Origin: Flabesymbios commensalis | Lineage: Eukaryota; Annelida; Polychaeta; Terebellida; Flabelligeridae | Reading direction: 5' to 3' | Assembly (NCBI GenBank): GCA_964017125.1 | Contig: OZ024903.1 | Location: 62,040,578-62,104,577, forward strand | DNA: 64,000 nucleotides | Shown: piece by piece, positions 1-11,740 of the stretch | Layout: the number at the start of each line of letters is the position of its first letter | Position numbering within the stretch: the stretch's first letter is position 1 | Made by a program: the position numbers and the translations under genes | Notes under the pieces: model-generated | Seen by the model: only the letters and a program-made list of their open reading frames with translations | What the model was told of the DNA's origin: nothing | Databases searched by the model: none

Positions 1-1740
1 GGTGTGCTGAATTCGAATCTGTCGGATAATATTCTATATTTGGTGACCTTGACCTCCAAATAAGTAAAATATAAAGAGGCCGCTAAAATATAAATGAAAC
101 CCCGTATTTTCTATGGTTTATCACATATGAAAGCAACAATTTTTGTCTCCGTAAGATTTTTATTTCAGAAACTTATTTCGAGTGTCATTGAAAAGAAATT
201 ACTTTTACTTGACCTTCAAATTCAATACGTCCGCCATTTTTAATATTTACTGTCACTATAATTACACCACTAAATATGGTGACGATAATATGACTTATTT
301 GTAGTAACTTAGTGAACCAAGAATAATCATTACTGCTGAGTAAAATTAAAAAATGGCCACGACATTCATCCTCAAATGAGCGTAAAACAAAATGGCTATC
401 AAAATGTAATTGAAATCCTTTTTTGTCGGTTTGTCACACGAAAATGCTTAATATATAAAACAATTTATGAGTTTCAAATGCTTTGTAAACAAATCTGTCG
501 TATTACCTAGTGCATTTTTAAATTTACATTAAAAAAGAGGGTTTTTTATATTATAGTTTATATACATAAAAACTATATTTTTTTGTTCTGGTGGTAACCA
601 TTTTGAATATTATGTAGGTCAAAGAAAAGTTATTTTGATCGAAAAACATGAGAGATACATTTCTCAAATCCAAATAATGCAGAAACGAAAAATTGTGCAT
701 TTATTTGTGGAAAAAAGGAGATGAGATGTGGTTTTGGCAGCCATTATTTGTTTGCCAAATTTGAAGGTGAAGGACACTATATATAGAACGTTATCTGACT
801 GATTCGCATTCAGCGCACCAGATTTATGTAAAAACACGTGCATAACAATTATACACTTAAATGCCGAAAAAGTTCAAGGCTGCTATTTTCTTACAGTAAA
901 AAATATATCAACATTTATAAAATTAATTACCAGTAAATACATATCATTTGGGTTCGGAATACATAGGTTACATGAAGATATGGGTAATAATTATGTTTTA
1001 TTGAGTGGTTTTCAATGACCATGTTGACTAGTTTGTTTTGTTGATGATTTTGATTACTTTCTAATACAAATTATGCTTCAACATCTGTGAAGATATGACT
1101 GCTTACTCCACTGCAACATGAAATATATCATTGTAACGGTAATTGAATTTCCATGTGTAGATTGGTAAACTAGAACAGCAACAAAAGACGTTTACGTATC
1201 CCAACCCTCAAAACTAAACAGGTTTGGGTGGTCTCAATAAAAACTTTAATATATCAATAGTCACCAGGACCGCATGTTGAATGAAGTGAGCTCAGTCTCA
1301 TTAAAGATACTCCCATGGAATCAAATTTGGTCTTACTTTTTTCTCAAGACATAGTTATTCTGGTAATTTAAAGCATTTTAGCCAATACACGTAGTATAAT
1401 TTCTGCTTCATTTCTTGTAAAGATTTAAGAAAAAACCCCATAGCGGATTTACTATTGAGATGTGACTTGGTTAAAGTTGGTATATATTCACAATACACAA
1501 TGTGACCTAAGGACGGACCGATACAACATGTAGATAATTGAATACTGAGTGTATTGATATCAAAAGTGCAAGAATTGATACATTCATCGCAAAGATATGG
1601 CTATTTTCCGAACTTGACCTCCACTTTGACGAACATAGCGAAAAGCACCCCCTATGTTAGAAAATGGGCTGTACAAACAACGGATACCACAATTCTACTT
1701 TACGCCCACCCTATAAATGACGAGGGAGGTTTGCTCTAAC
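1..1740. other. AT-rich noncoding stretch
   Basis: No coding potential, RNA gene or clear repeat boundary is visible. Short phrases such as GTGACCTTGACCTCCAAATA near position 46 and CCGCCATTTTTAA near 231 resemble wording that recurs at 29.6, 37.4, 51.6 and 59.7 kb, so parts are probably old dispersed repeat. Confidence 0.4.
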
Positions 1741-1746
1741 ATAACA

Positions 1747-1800
1747 GGCCCGTAGCCAGCTTAAGGCAGACGAGGCAGTTGCCTCGTCTGTCTTCTCCAA
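1747..1800 (+). mobile_element. one end of a possible hAT-like element with a hairpin
   Basis: The segment begins CAGGCCCGTAGCCAGC and contains a hairpin whose stem is AGACGAGGCA paired with TGCCTCGTCT, at about 1768-1790. The CAGG start recalls hAT termini such as the one at 37.1 kb. No second end was found, so this is weak. Confidence 0.25.
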
Positions 1801-3311
1801 ATTTTTATTTTTTTCGTCACTGAAAATTATAAAAAATTCTCAGAAATGCTCAAGTACATGGACTTGCTATGCTTTGGGAACTTGCTCTCAAGGCGGCGTT
1901 GGGTATAAAACGCATATTTGTATTAGCTTGCCTGATGCATGGTTTGCTGGCTGTGGGTGTGGCGTGATATGTCATTTTGGAATTTTTATTCCAAGGATGG
2001 CCGACAACAACAACAACACAAACTGTAAGCTTTTATTTGTGTCAAATTTCATTGTGTTAGACTACCTCCACGAAGGATGTGCAGTGTGTGATAAACATCG
2101 TTTCTGTGATCTACAGAGCCCTTGCAAGAATGGGTTGTATAGATGTCTAATTTATGTTGAAATAGTGTCTAAAGTTTTGAATCGAGAAACAGTAACTCCA
2201 AATGTGATTTTATGTCTGAGTACGGTAACTCCTTGGTGAGGAAACGGGAACTCGATACTGCTATGATAAACTTTTGCCCTGTTTGTTCTAAAATGGCACA
2301 GAAATATGCAAAAAATGATTGCTGTAGTATTAATGATTAGGAAAAATACATTTAGGTGATGTTGTCCTTGGTCATTATAGCTTGAGCTTGGTAGAGCGCA
2401 TGTATACATAAAGGAGTACGGTAACTCATCCTGATGACGGTAACTCCTAGTCTTGGAAGACGGTAACTCTCACCTCTTGATGTGTTCATCTAAAATATCA
2501 ATGCATCTATATAAGGAATGTTATTAAAATAGACCCAATATTACAAGCATGTTCGTCATCTTATATTACAGACACCGTATGGTTAGTTAAAAAAAAATTG
2601 GCGGCCATTTTAAAAACAAAGATGGCGGTCATTTCCAATTTTACAAAAAAATAGAAACATTCAGTTTTCAACACAAGAAACATAAAAGTGTTAAAAAATG
2701 CAGTGAAACCAAAATTAAGTTCCAACGAAATTACATAGTGAACCTGACTATACATCACAGTCGCTAACTTGAAACTTATTTCGTACCCTTATTATATACA
2801 TCTTATAGTATTTCTGTTAATACCAACATATATTATGTACTCTTAACCTTTTGATAGTATTGATTTTCAACCTTCCTCATGTTATTTTTAATAATGAAAG
2901 CCTTGTCGTTTTCTGACAATTTAGGAGGCACATATAATTTACAGTTAAATTGATCAATGCAGTAGGACAATACCATCATCATGATAATGTGCGTATGGCT
3001 GTAACACCAAGCAATTAGAATAATAACACAGGATCCGCCTATACCTCATCAATCGCGGAAACCCGTGTAACCGCTTGTAAACCAGAGCATGGTAATGTAA
3101 ATCTAATATAACTAAAGGTTTTTCTAACCTATTACTATTAGCAGTATGCATAATATTATCGCCAAAATGCAAAAAAATCAGTAGGCCCTACGTTACACCC
3201 TACGTTACACCCTATCTTAAAACATATTAAATAATAATTATATGTATTTTCGTTAGATGTACCCACTGTATTTAATTATGTTATGTGTTACCATGTTTAG
3301 GCCGGGACAAC

Positions 3312-3411
3312 GTCCATTAATAAGACACATTATCCCAATTGTTTAATGTTGGCCAACCGTTGTAGACAGTAAACTAGCATTATAACACGGTTAATGTGTC
3401 ATGTTTGCTGG
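3312..3411. mobile_element. degenerate CCCAGCAAACAC-family palindromic element
   Basis: It keeps the family core TTTAATGTTGGCCAACCGTT and the right end TGTCATGTTTGCTGG. The left end is worn. It lies inside the GACGGTAACTC element. Confidence 0.5.
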
Positions 3412-3601
3412 TCGTTGTCGCCCTGGAAATGTGTTATAATACTAGTACCACGCCCACTCCTGAATTAACCCTTGGTAGCCAACGCTATTTTGTATTGATT
3501 GGCCAAAAGGGTCATTGGTCAGCTAACATCCTACGGCCGAAATGACGTATATTTTATGGATAAGCCAGATTAGTCATTCGTAATGTGAGCCCACTCTTTA
3601 C

Positions 3602-5923
3602 ATGGCATTATGGAGGAAATGGTTTATGATATCATTCGTATCAGAGTTCTATAAGGTATTTTTTCCGTTGGTCGGCGAATTTCTGGTAGATGTATATAAC
3701 GAATCAATAAGTAAAGGCGAGCTTTGTGAATCTCAAAAGCGTTCAGTGTTATCTTTGATATTCAAAAAGGGGGATAGGTGTCTTTTGAAAAACTACAGAC
3801 CTATAAGTTTGTCTACTACTGATTACAAAATACTTGCTCATATACTTGCAAGCAGAATTAAACCCATATTACCTAATATAATCAACGAAAGCCAAACAGG
3901 CTATGTTCAAGGACGCTCTATATGCCAGAATATTCGATTGGTACAAGATGTGATTGCGTATGCAAAGTCAGTTAATCAAACCGGATTATTATTATTTTTG
4001 GACTTTGAAAAGGCCTTTGACAGTATAGAATGGCAATTTATATGGCGAACATTAAACAAGTATAAATTTGGCCCGACGTTTATCACATGTGTAAAAACAC
4101 TTTATGTAGATTCGAAAATAATTTGCAAAAATAATCATTGGTTATCTGAGGAATTTTCGCTGTCTAGAGGAATACGACAGGGCTGTCCTATATCCGCCTT
4201 GTTGTTCATAATAGCTACAGACGTCCTTGCTGAACATATAAAACAAGAACTACGTGGTTTATCAATATCAATGAATGGTAAAATGAAACGGATTAAACTT
4301 GCACAATATGCAGATGACACGATTTTATTTCTGCGCAATACTGACGAAGTTTTACTCGTCACTAAACTATTAAAGGAATTTAAAAGTGTTGCAGGTTTGA
4401 ACTTAAACTTAGATAAAACTGAAGCTTTGTATATTGCAGACGACTCCGAAAATGTGAGCTCTATACATGGTATAGCATGTAACATAAATGGAGCTATAAG
4501 GTGTCTTGGTGTACACGTAGGCCACAATCAAGCTTTATGTGATACTCTGAATTGGGAGAAAAAAATATTAGAAATTGAAAAACTGTTTAATGCATGGAAG
4601 AAGAGAGATTTAACTTTATTTGGAAAAATCACTGTTATAAAAATGCTTGCTATTCCCAAGCTCATTCTGATCGCTCAGACTACAGCTCACAAAAAAATAT
4701 ATATAGATCAACTGAAAAAACTGTGTTTTACATTTATATGGGGAAAGCGCGATCGCATTAGGCGTAATACTCTAATTGCACCTGTCAGTGAAGGTGGACT
4801 CAATATGTTAGATATTGAGTCATTTTTTCTAGCATTGAAAGCAGCATGGTTTAAACGGATAATTCTAAACAATGAAGATTGGTCTTTTATACCTCGAAAT
4901 ATGTTTAGTTTTTGTGATAATTTAAAGTTGTTGTTGCAAATGCATTTTAACTCTAAACTAATTAAAAACAATAAACTCTCGTCCTTTTACTGTCAAATTT
5001 TGGATGCATATATGTTAACAAATGAAGCACAGAATGACGATTCTCAGATATTATGGGGAAATGAACACTTTTCAATAAAAATAAATAAAGTTAAACAAGT
5101 TCTTTTCTTTAACAATTGGATTGACGCTGGGATTGTATATGTAAAGGATCTCAAATTTTTAAATGGCAAATTAGATGGGGATTACATTTTTAATAAAGTG
5201 AAGAAAAAAAGGAATATTTTAATTGAAATTACGCAAGTTAGAAAGGTGATAGATGCTACAACTATAGCTTTATATCAGAATATAGCAGATAGTGAAGCTA
5301 TGGACCAGGAAACCCCAGATATAAACGAAATAAATAAAACGAAATATTTTTACAAAAAGTTAATAAATAAAATTTCCACTCCGATGAATATAGAAAAATG
5401 GGAAAATCTCATGTCTGTTAATTTAAATTTAGAAGAAAGGCAAAATACATTTTTTCTTAAAATAAAAATATTCGATAACAAACTTGCAGAATTTAACTAT
5501 AAAGTGCTGAGTAGAATTTTAGCATGCGGAGAGTTGGTTTCAAAGTGGGATACTTCTGTGAGATCAATATGTTTCCAATGTAATGAAATTGACAGCATAA
5601 GCCATTTATTATATGAATGTAAGCTGGCAAAGCAAATTTGGCATATAATAAACCGTTCTCTTTCAGTAAATATTCAGCTCGAGGATATTGTGTTTGGTAC
5701 AAAGTTAACAAGTGATCTTAACTATGCTGTATCATTGGTTTCTTTTTGTATATACAAGCATTGGATTCTAAATCATATGAATATAAAAGACAGAACTTAT
5801 TCTTCAATATTATCTCTAGTAAAAAATGATATTTATTTTCGCTGTCAAATTCTTCGTCGTACAGAAAAATACTCACATTGTAATACACTTGAGCAGATTT
5901 TAAATTTTATATGTACATTATGA
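3602..5923 (+). CDS. LINE ORF2 fragment: reverse transcriptase with C-terminal zinc knuckle
   Basis: The frame encodes the reverse-transcriptase half of an L1/Tx1-type ORF2 protein, which copies LINE RNA into DNA at a nicked target. Visible motifs are YRPISL (residues 65-70), FLDFEKAFD (132-140), RQGCPISALLF (192-202) and the catalytic YADD (236-239). A C-terminal CxxC...H...C knuckle (CFQCNEIDSISHLLYEC) lies near 657-673. The first Met at 3602 and roughly the first 15 residues are flanking host DNA and the target duplication; LINE sequence begins at 3646. The apurinic endonuclease domain normally upstream is absent, so this copy cannot be autonomous. There is no internal stop over 2.3 kb. 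Clade assignment comes from motif wording only. Confidence 0.92.
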   Translation: MALWRKWFMISFVSEFYKVFFPLVGEFLVDVYNESISKGELCESQKRSVLSLIFKKGDRCLLKNYRPISLSTTDYKILAHILASRIKPILPNIINESQTGYVQGRSICQNIRLVQDVIAYAKSVNQTGLLLFLDFEKAFDSIEWQFIWRTLNKYKFGPTFITCVKTLYVDSKIICKNNHWLSEEFSLSRGIRQGCPISALLFIIATDVLAEHIKQELRGLSISMNGKMKRIKLAQYADDTILFLRNTDEVLLVTKLLKEFKSVAGLNLNLDKTEALYIADDSENVSSIHGIACNINGAIRCLGVHVGHNQALCDTLNWEKKILEIEKLFNAWKKRDLTLFGKITVIKMLAIPKLILIAQTTAHKKIYIDQLKKLCFTFIWGKRDRIRRNTLIAPVSEGGLNMLDIESFFLALKAAWFKRIILNNEDWSFIPRNMFSFCDNLKLLLQMHFNSKLIKNNKLSSFYCQILDAYMLTNEAQNDDSQILWGNEHFSIKINKVKQVLFFNNWIDAGIVYVKDLKFLNGKLDGDYIFNKVKKKRNILIEITQVRKVIDATTIALYQNIADSEAMDQETPDINEINKTKYFYKKLINKISTPMNIEKWENLMSVNLNLEERQNTFFLKIKIFDNKLAEFNYKVLSRILACGELVSKWDTSVRSICFQCNEIDSISHLLYECKLAKQIWHIINRSLSVNIQLEDIVFGTKLTSDLNYAVSLVSFCIYKHWILNHMNIKDRTYSSILSLVKNDIYFRCQILRRTEKYSHCNTLEQILNFICTL

Positions 5924-6127
5924 TGTATTAATCTTGTTTTAAAGGAGTGAGCGAATCACCAATTGTTTTAAATATGCAAAATTTATGATGGAATTGATGT
6001 TAATTTTGATTTTATAAAGAGAGAATGTAATTTGAATGTATGAATGTATGACTTTGTATATTGTGAATAAAAAAATAAACCGCCCATTCACTTGCAAAAA
6101 AAAAAAAAAAAAATCATTCGTATCAGA
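3631..6127 (+). mobile_element. 5'-truncated L1/Tx1-type LINE with perfect target-site duplication
   Basis: The 15-base word ATCATTCGTATCAGA occurs at 3631-3645 and again at 6113-6127, directly after an A run at 6096-6112. Between them lie a long reverse-transcriptase reading frame, a 172-bp 3' UTR and the poly(A) tail. This is the normal result of target-primed reverse transcription with 5' truncation, so the element itself is 3646-6112. The uninterrupted 2.3-kb frame and perfect duplication indicate a young insertion. The endonuclease and ORF1 regions are missing. Confidence 0.93.
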
Positions 6128-6434
6128 TGTCGCTTTGCAACAGAAATAGCATACATATTTTGGAGCTGCAAAATAAAATGTCTTCTCATTGATTTATGAT
6201 ACACCGAAATTTTTGGAACTCATTGCTGCCTTGAAAAAAAGGTACCGTCATCTTAAAATATAAGTTACCGTCTTTATCACACAGCTATATTATAATAGTT
6301 TCCGTCATCCCGTTCCACCCCTCCCGTTTCCCACTATGGAAGTTACCGTCTCCCGCATCACTATTTTACACTGCTCTTACTCAGAAATACAATACACTAA
6401 AGATGCTAGCTATGTACTTTATGTGTGAATCTTT

Positions 6435-6575
6435 TTAAGGGCCAATAAATATTTATTTACAGTATGTCCGTCAGACAATTATTTATTTAATAAAAAATCA
6501 GTCTCAAAATATTTATTTCGAAAATATTCCAGCCCCACCCCTTCCCCTGCAGATTGAATGGAGGCCCCCTTATCG
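6435..6575. mobile_element. TTA-flanked MITE, copy 1 (Harbinger-like?)
   Basis: The right end GCAGATTGAATGGAGGCCCC followed by CTTA matches the right terminus of the element at 42.25-42.47 kb. The left end begins TTAAGGGCCA. Interior is AT-rich. TTA at both borders fits PIF/Harbinger-type targets, but the left terminus is eroded. Confidence 0.45.
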
Positions 6576-6737
6576 GTATTCAATTGATTTAAATTATCAC
6601 TATAAATATTCTCATGGGGATTCGCAAACTAAAATCTGTGATAAAAGTTCAATATGCCTTATTATCATTTATGTATTTCAAATTTATATATAAAAAAATA
6701 AGGCCTACCGTAGATTTTTTTTATCAATGCTCCTTTT

Positions 6738-6838
6738 CCGTTGGGTCACCGTTGGTTTACTGTTGGCCCACCGTCTACGACGTTGGCCCAACAAACAACA
6801 TTGGACCAACAATGGGCCGACGTCTGATGTTTGCTGGG
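6738..6838. mobile_element. CCCAGCAAACAC-family palindromic element
   Basis: The self-complementary interior reads GTTGGCCCACCGTCTACGAC then GTTGGCCCAACA, and the right end is GATGTTTGCTGGG. The left terminal repeat is degraded. Confidence 0.7.
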
Positions 6839-7138
6839 TTGCACTCAACGTTTTCATCCTGCTACTCCTCTTTTTAGAACTCATTGTGTTTATATCTCTG
6901 TGATGATAATTTAGTCTGTAAATAACTCGCATTGACCCTTTAATTACACCACTAAGCGGGACTATAGTCGTATTTAATCCGTTTTATGAACCGATTGAAA
7001 ATCATTGTTATTGGGAACGAAATGTGTGTTCAAACATCAAGATTTACAAATGTTTGGTTTCAAATTAAACAAATAAGAGTAATTTTCACAACTTCAAGGG
7101 GATGTCAATTTAAGTTGATTTATTAGCTCATGAATAAA

Positions 7139-7182
7139 ATATATCTCTCTATATACATGATATATCTATCTATCTATAGTGG
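7139..7182. repeat. AT/TATC-rich simple repeat
   Basis: A low-complexity run of ATATATCTCTCTATATACAT followed by TATC units. Confidence 0.6.
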
Positions 7183-7225
7183 TAACCGTAAAGTAAAGAG
7201 GACATGAAGCAATGCGTTTACTCAC

Positions 7226-7454
7226 TAGTTATCATAGACGTCATATTGAGTAAGCTAGCGATTCCCGAAGTAACGGTGTAGCTGCTCGACAGACTCGTCA
7301 TCATCACTGGCAGAAAAATACCGAAACAAGTTGATGGTACAGAATGTAAAATGTTCAGGAAAAATCCAACAATGACAAGTAGCCAATTGTAGAGCGGCTC
7401 CCCCATAATCATAGTCATGGTTGAGCGTGCATTCATGTGCGTGCGGATCATCAC
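7226..7454 (-). CDS. candidate first coding exon of an SLC16-like membrane transporter (partial)
   Basis: The minus strand encodes about 76 residues. A short polar leader with several Met residues is followed by a hydrophobic segment, YNWLLVIVGFFLNILHSV, then CFGIFLPVMMTSL. Spacing and wording resemble TM1 and the start of TM2 in monocarboxylate-type transporters (typically W-WVVV-x-FxN then FGIF). The frame leaves coding at ACTA|GTGAGT (exon end 7226, phase 1), a near-consensus splice donor. The upstream in-frame stop is near 7490, so Met 7454 or a nearby Met is the likely start. No downstream exon is recognisable in 1-7200, so the rest would lie outside the window or behind the mobile elements. 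Family assignment is tentative; a pseudogene exon is possible. Confidence 0.4.
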
Positions 7455-7634
7455 TGCAACTGATGATTTAGAAATATCGCCCTCAGCATGTTAAGCGCTG
7501 CCCCTATTTCCATCCACACACATTCAAATTAGTCAACTGTATATTAACCATTTCCGTACACGATGCCCATGCTGGTATAGGCTATATATTTATGACAATG
7601 TACCATACAAATAAGGGATTCTATAACTTCAGGG

Positions 7635-8375
7635 CGTCATTTCATGACTTTGCTAAAGAAGAAAACTTTTTTTTCATCAAAATGCCACTCAGGTGTAGGT
7701 TGTGGATGTCTGTTACCATGGTTACTGCCTTTGTAGATATTCAAGCTGATTTTTAACCTTATTTGATTTTATGACCTTTGAAAGAATAAAATGATTATGG
7801 AATGATTTTTTATCTGGTCATGGAATAATGCATGACAGCCTCGTCATGGACTGACGTTTAACTTAAGCTTCTATAAATTAACCAAGCTGAAGATTAGGGA
7901 AGATTATTTTCTGCACAATTTTTAGGCATTCCCTAGCCACAGAAGACGAAATGTCTCATTGTGTCATTTCATGACGTTATATATATCGGATGACTGTCAG
8001 GGAATGACAACATATTATTCAATTGACAAAAAAATGGCGAGCAGGTAACCAATTATCGCTCATGATGTGGTTCTAATAATTCAACAGAATCAACACATTC
8101 ATTTGTTTTATTTGACTGAGACAACTACAGTGGGCAAATTTTAGTTGGTACTCTATTTCCATAGGCCTAATTCTTTTAACATATAATAAGGGCACGTAGG
8201 GACAAGAAACAACATGTTTTTAAAACATATTTAAAAGATTACTCACAGCAACACGAAAAAAATGTTCTAGCAGGAAGGTCGCTTGTGAAATGGTAAAATT
8301 GAGTGTAGTTTGCTAACAAAGAACAATTTCCAGTGACAATATCAACGTTACGATATGGGTCGTCATGGAATGACG
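7635..8375. repeat. patch of reiterated palindromic word CGTCATGGAATGACG
   Basis: Near-palindromic words of the form GTCATkkmATGAC occur at about 7635, 7817, 7842, 7962, 7994 and 8361. The outer two may mark the ends of a 740-bp element, but no clear TIR beyond the word was found. A GACGGTAACC word, like that of the 2.2-6.4-kb element, follows at about 8389. Confidence 0.45.
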
Positions 8376-8639
8376 TTTTCATGTGGGACGGTAACCTCCA
8401 GTAAATACAGACATTAAAAAAATTGTAAAAAATGCTGTGTACTGTTTTTTTACAATCAGAAACAAACACTAAATAATGCTTCTATCATCATAAACGGCAA
8501 TATTAAAGTGTTAGAGATCAAAATATTGTGCCAATGTATTTCAATGATGGTGGCTCCTTTGTGGAAAAGTACACGTGTGTCCACGTGTTTGGTCAGTCAG
8601 TTTAGTTCTCTTATCAGTGGACGCATGATGCTGTGCAGT

Positions 8640-9018
8640 GTTGGAATGATGTTGTTCCATAAGTCTAAATGGTAGACCAACGCCGAATGGACACTGGGCT
8701 ACACCTCAGGCAACAGCAGCTTGATTGCTGTTGGCGTCCCTTGGTTCTGAGAGTGCGTGACTGTGTCTCGGGGGCAGTCTTGGAGTTGGCAGCTAGCTAC
8801 ACACTCAGTCAGTAGAGAGTAACGTTAGTCACTTTGTTTAATTCTAGCCTGGGTAATGCTTGTGCCTTACCCAGGGCGAACTATGCTATAATATTGGAAG
8901 ACGTGAATTGAACCTGACATTATTGTAATGAAACTGTGCATCAATTGTGAACTGTGTGCTAATATCTGCATTCTACATAAAGGACAATAAAGAATGGAAT
9001 AATTAGGAACCTCTCACT
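8640..9018 (+). mobile_element. possible solo LTR fossil
   Basis: The block starts TGTTGGAATG, has a polyadenylation-like AATAAAG near 8987 and ends CCTCTCA before CTTGGAAC. That outline resembles an LTR followed by a primer-site-like context. No partner LTR or coding domain is present. It could equally be unrelated unique DNA. Confidence 0.22.
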
Positions 9019-9483
9019 TGGAACATCATTTGATAAACCTATGAAAGAACATAGGTACAGAGATTCCAAATCCCCATATGAGTAAGTGCTGAAATTCGCA
9101 TCAACATTTGGTAGGAGAACCTGGACCAAAGATATCAGAAGAATGAACATTACTTGTGGAAAACTAGATCAACAAAAGAACGCAAAGCAATAATTATAAC
9201 ATAGCAGACAAGAAATACAATCAATAGACACACAAAAACGCAGAATGTATGTGACTTCACTCACTGTGACGGCATTGCGGAGGAAAATGGATTTAACAAC
9301 TAAAATCCAGACGATTAAAGACCAGATGTCAGTTTTTGGAGCATATTCTGCTGCCTGGAGCGCACTGAATTTACGCTCACAAGTCAGATGACGCAGTGTG
9401 TTATCTTTGTGCAACTCAAGACTGTAGAGAACAATGTCCTGTCAGCTCTATGTAATTTACGCTGTGAGACAACTTAGATAAAA

Positions 9484-9650
9484 CTGCCATTTATTTATTT
9501 ATTCAAACATATTTATACAGGGTAAGAACATTATTAGCCATTGGCTATTTTGCATATGTGCCCTGTTTAATGACAAGCATTTGCAGAAAAAATGAAAACA
9601 CATATTTAAACAATAATTATCATATGTACAATAGTTACAATAACTAAAAT
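9484..9650 (-). mobile_element. LINE 3' tail fragment
   Basis: ATTTATTTATTCAAACATAT, then ACAGGGTA and ATATGTGCCCTGTT, match a second copy at 26.47-26.58 kb. On the minus strand this is a 3' UTR ending in AAAT repeats, typical of CR1/L2-group LINEs. Only the tail is present. Confidence 0.6.
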
Positions 9651-10447
9651 AGAAGGTACATTAGATATATTAGATCATAATCCGATGATATGTGCATTTG
9701 CGTTAATTGAATAGTTTTACAAATGTATATACATGTACATTTATAGCAAAGGGTAAAGAAAAGAAAACACAAATATCCCCGCACTAATACACCCGCGCCA
9801 TCTACAGAAGAATGCTGAATCCAGAGAAGAGAAGTAGACGGCATAGAGATTCTGATTGTGTTTGCGTTTTCAGATATAAATTTAAGTTCGTAGAGTGACT
9901 CTTTTAATGGCAGAGTATTTTTTTAATAAAACAATATTTCACGTGTCGGACAGAAATTCACATGGATTACAGACCAGAACAGGAACTCATGATTATTTTT
10001 TATATATATAAACTATGTTATAGTGGTTATAACATATTTGTGTTGAGACTTTGTTATAACTGGACACAAAAACAATTAGTCCCAGAGCTAGGGGGGTTTT
10101 ATTTGTGTTGAAAGGTCCATACGATCTAAGAGTTCCACCTATAGTGAAATTTTCTCAGGAATCCGAATCTGCGCGTCTTACAAAAATCATCCTGTCCAAA
10201 AGTACCGTAAAAACCCTTTAAACACTAGTACCGTCAAAATCGCAAACCGCAATTTGAAATATTGCGTATAAAGTGATTGTTTGCTAAAATTGTGGTAATT
10301 TTCTATTTTAATAATTTTTAAATTATTTATTATCCTCAGATATGACAAAGGCTTTCACATGGATGTAAAATATTTTGTGTCTGATCAATGACAAATACAC
10401 AATATAGCTTTAAGTTGGTATTTTAACACGTAATTTTACTCATTTTT

Positions 10448-11606
10448 CATACTTTTTCACTAAATAGACAAAATACTTTTCTCTCAGCCCATTTTTGTAT
10501 AGTATAAATGTTTAGTTTTGATTCAAACATGTTCTAGAACTATTGTTGACTTAAAATTAACCCATTTGGATTAAAAATAATGAGTTATGTGAACATATTA
10601 CTCGCTTTTTTCGTTAGACGTAAAATTAGCTCGCTTTTCTTCAGGCTCGGAAAAATTGACCATATCTCACATTTTTGCCCACTAAGTAGTCAAAGCTATA
10701 TCAATATGTTTGATATCAATAGAAAGCTACTGGCACATGCCTTCACATGGATGTAAAATATGTTGTATCTGATTATTGACAAATGTACAAGAAAGCTTTA
10801 AGTTGGTATTTCAACCCTTAATTTGACCTTTTTTCATACTTTTTCAGTAAATAGTCAAAAAACTTTTTTCACAGCTTTTGTGTATAATAAATATTCTGTT
10901 TTGATTCAAACATGTTCTAGAACTATTGTTGACTTGAAATAAACCCATTTGGAATAAAAATAGTGAGTTATGTGAACATATTATTTACTTTTTTGGTTAG
11001 ACGTAAAATTTGCGCACTTTTCTTTGGGCTCAGGAAAATTGTATGTATCTCACAGTTTTGCCCAATGAGTAGTCAAATTTTGAGCTATATCAATATATTT
11101 GATATCATTAGAAAGCCACTGGCACAGGCCACGGATGTATATTATTTAGTGTCTAACCTTTGACAAATGCATAAGAGAGCTTGAAGTTGGTACTTTAACC
11201 CATTAATTTTACCTATTTTTCATACTTTTTCAGTACATAGTCAATATACTTTTCTCTCAACTGATTTTTGTGTATAATAAATATTTAGTTTTGATTCAAA
11301 CATATTCTAGAATTATTGTTGGCTTAAAATAAACCCATTTGGAATATAAAAAATAATGAGCTATTCGAACATATTACACACTTTTTGGGTTGGATGTAAA
11401 ATTTGGGCACTTTTCTTCCAGCCCGGGGAAATTGACAGTGTTTCACATTTTTGTCCAATGAGTACCCGGTACCCAAAACAAAAAAATGTACCAACATCTT
11501 TAATATCAGTTAAAAGTAACTATCAAGGGCTTTAACGTGGATACATAATATTTTATTTCTGTTAAATACGAAATGTACAACAATTAAGCGCTAACTTTGT
11601 ATTTTA
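10448..11606 (+). repeat. 386-bp tandem units in the left foldback arm
   Basis: Three consecutive units start at 10448, 10835 and 11221. Each contains a TTCATACTTTTTCA start, a TTGATTCAAACATGTTCTAG block and a GTGAACATATTA block. A fourth, strongly diverged start is visible near 11607 and has no partner in the other arm. Confidence 0.8.
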
Positions 11607-11740
11607 TCCCTCTATTTGAACAATTTCCAGCGTTTTCTTAGTGAATACCAGCAAGCCATCTCGCTCATGTTAACTTTATATGGTATATATGTTTGTTATT
11701 ACTTTTACATTCTCTGGAGCCATTTTTCAAAAGTTATCTT

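Larger units (their letters stand above)
2189..6360. mobile_element. TIR DNA element with GACGGTAACTC words, interrupted by a LINE
   Basis: Six plus-strand copies of a word close to GACGGTAACTC lie at 2189-2470 (about 2189, 2221, 2244, 2417, 2436, 2459). The reverse complement recurs at the other end at 6241-6352 (about 6241, 6262, 6297, 6339). The outermost parts align as imperfect inverted repeats: the word is followed by GRAAACGGGA on both sides. About 2.5 kb of LINE plus a small palindromic element sit inside, leaving roughly 1.6 kb of original element. No transposase is visible, so it is nonautonomous. Exact ends and target duplication are not resolved, and the superfamily is unassigned. 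Confidence 0.5.

Noticed and set aside
1874-2239. 121-residue plus-strand frame
   Set aside because: Cysteine-rich by chance, runs into the GACGGTAACTC word array, and shows no signal peptide, domain or splice support.
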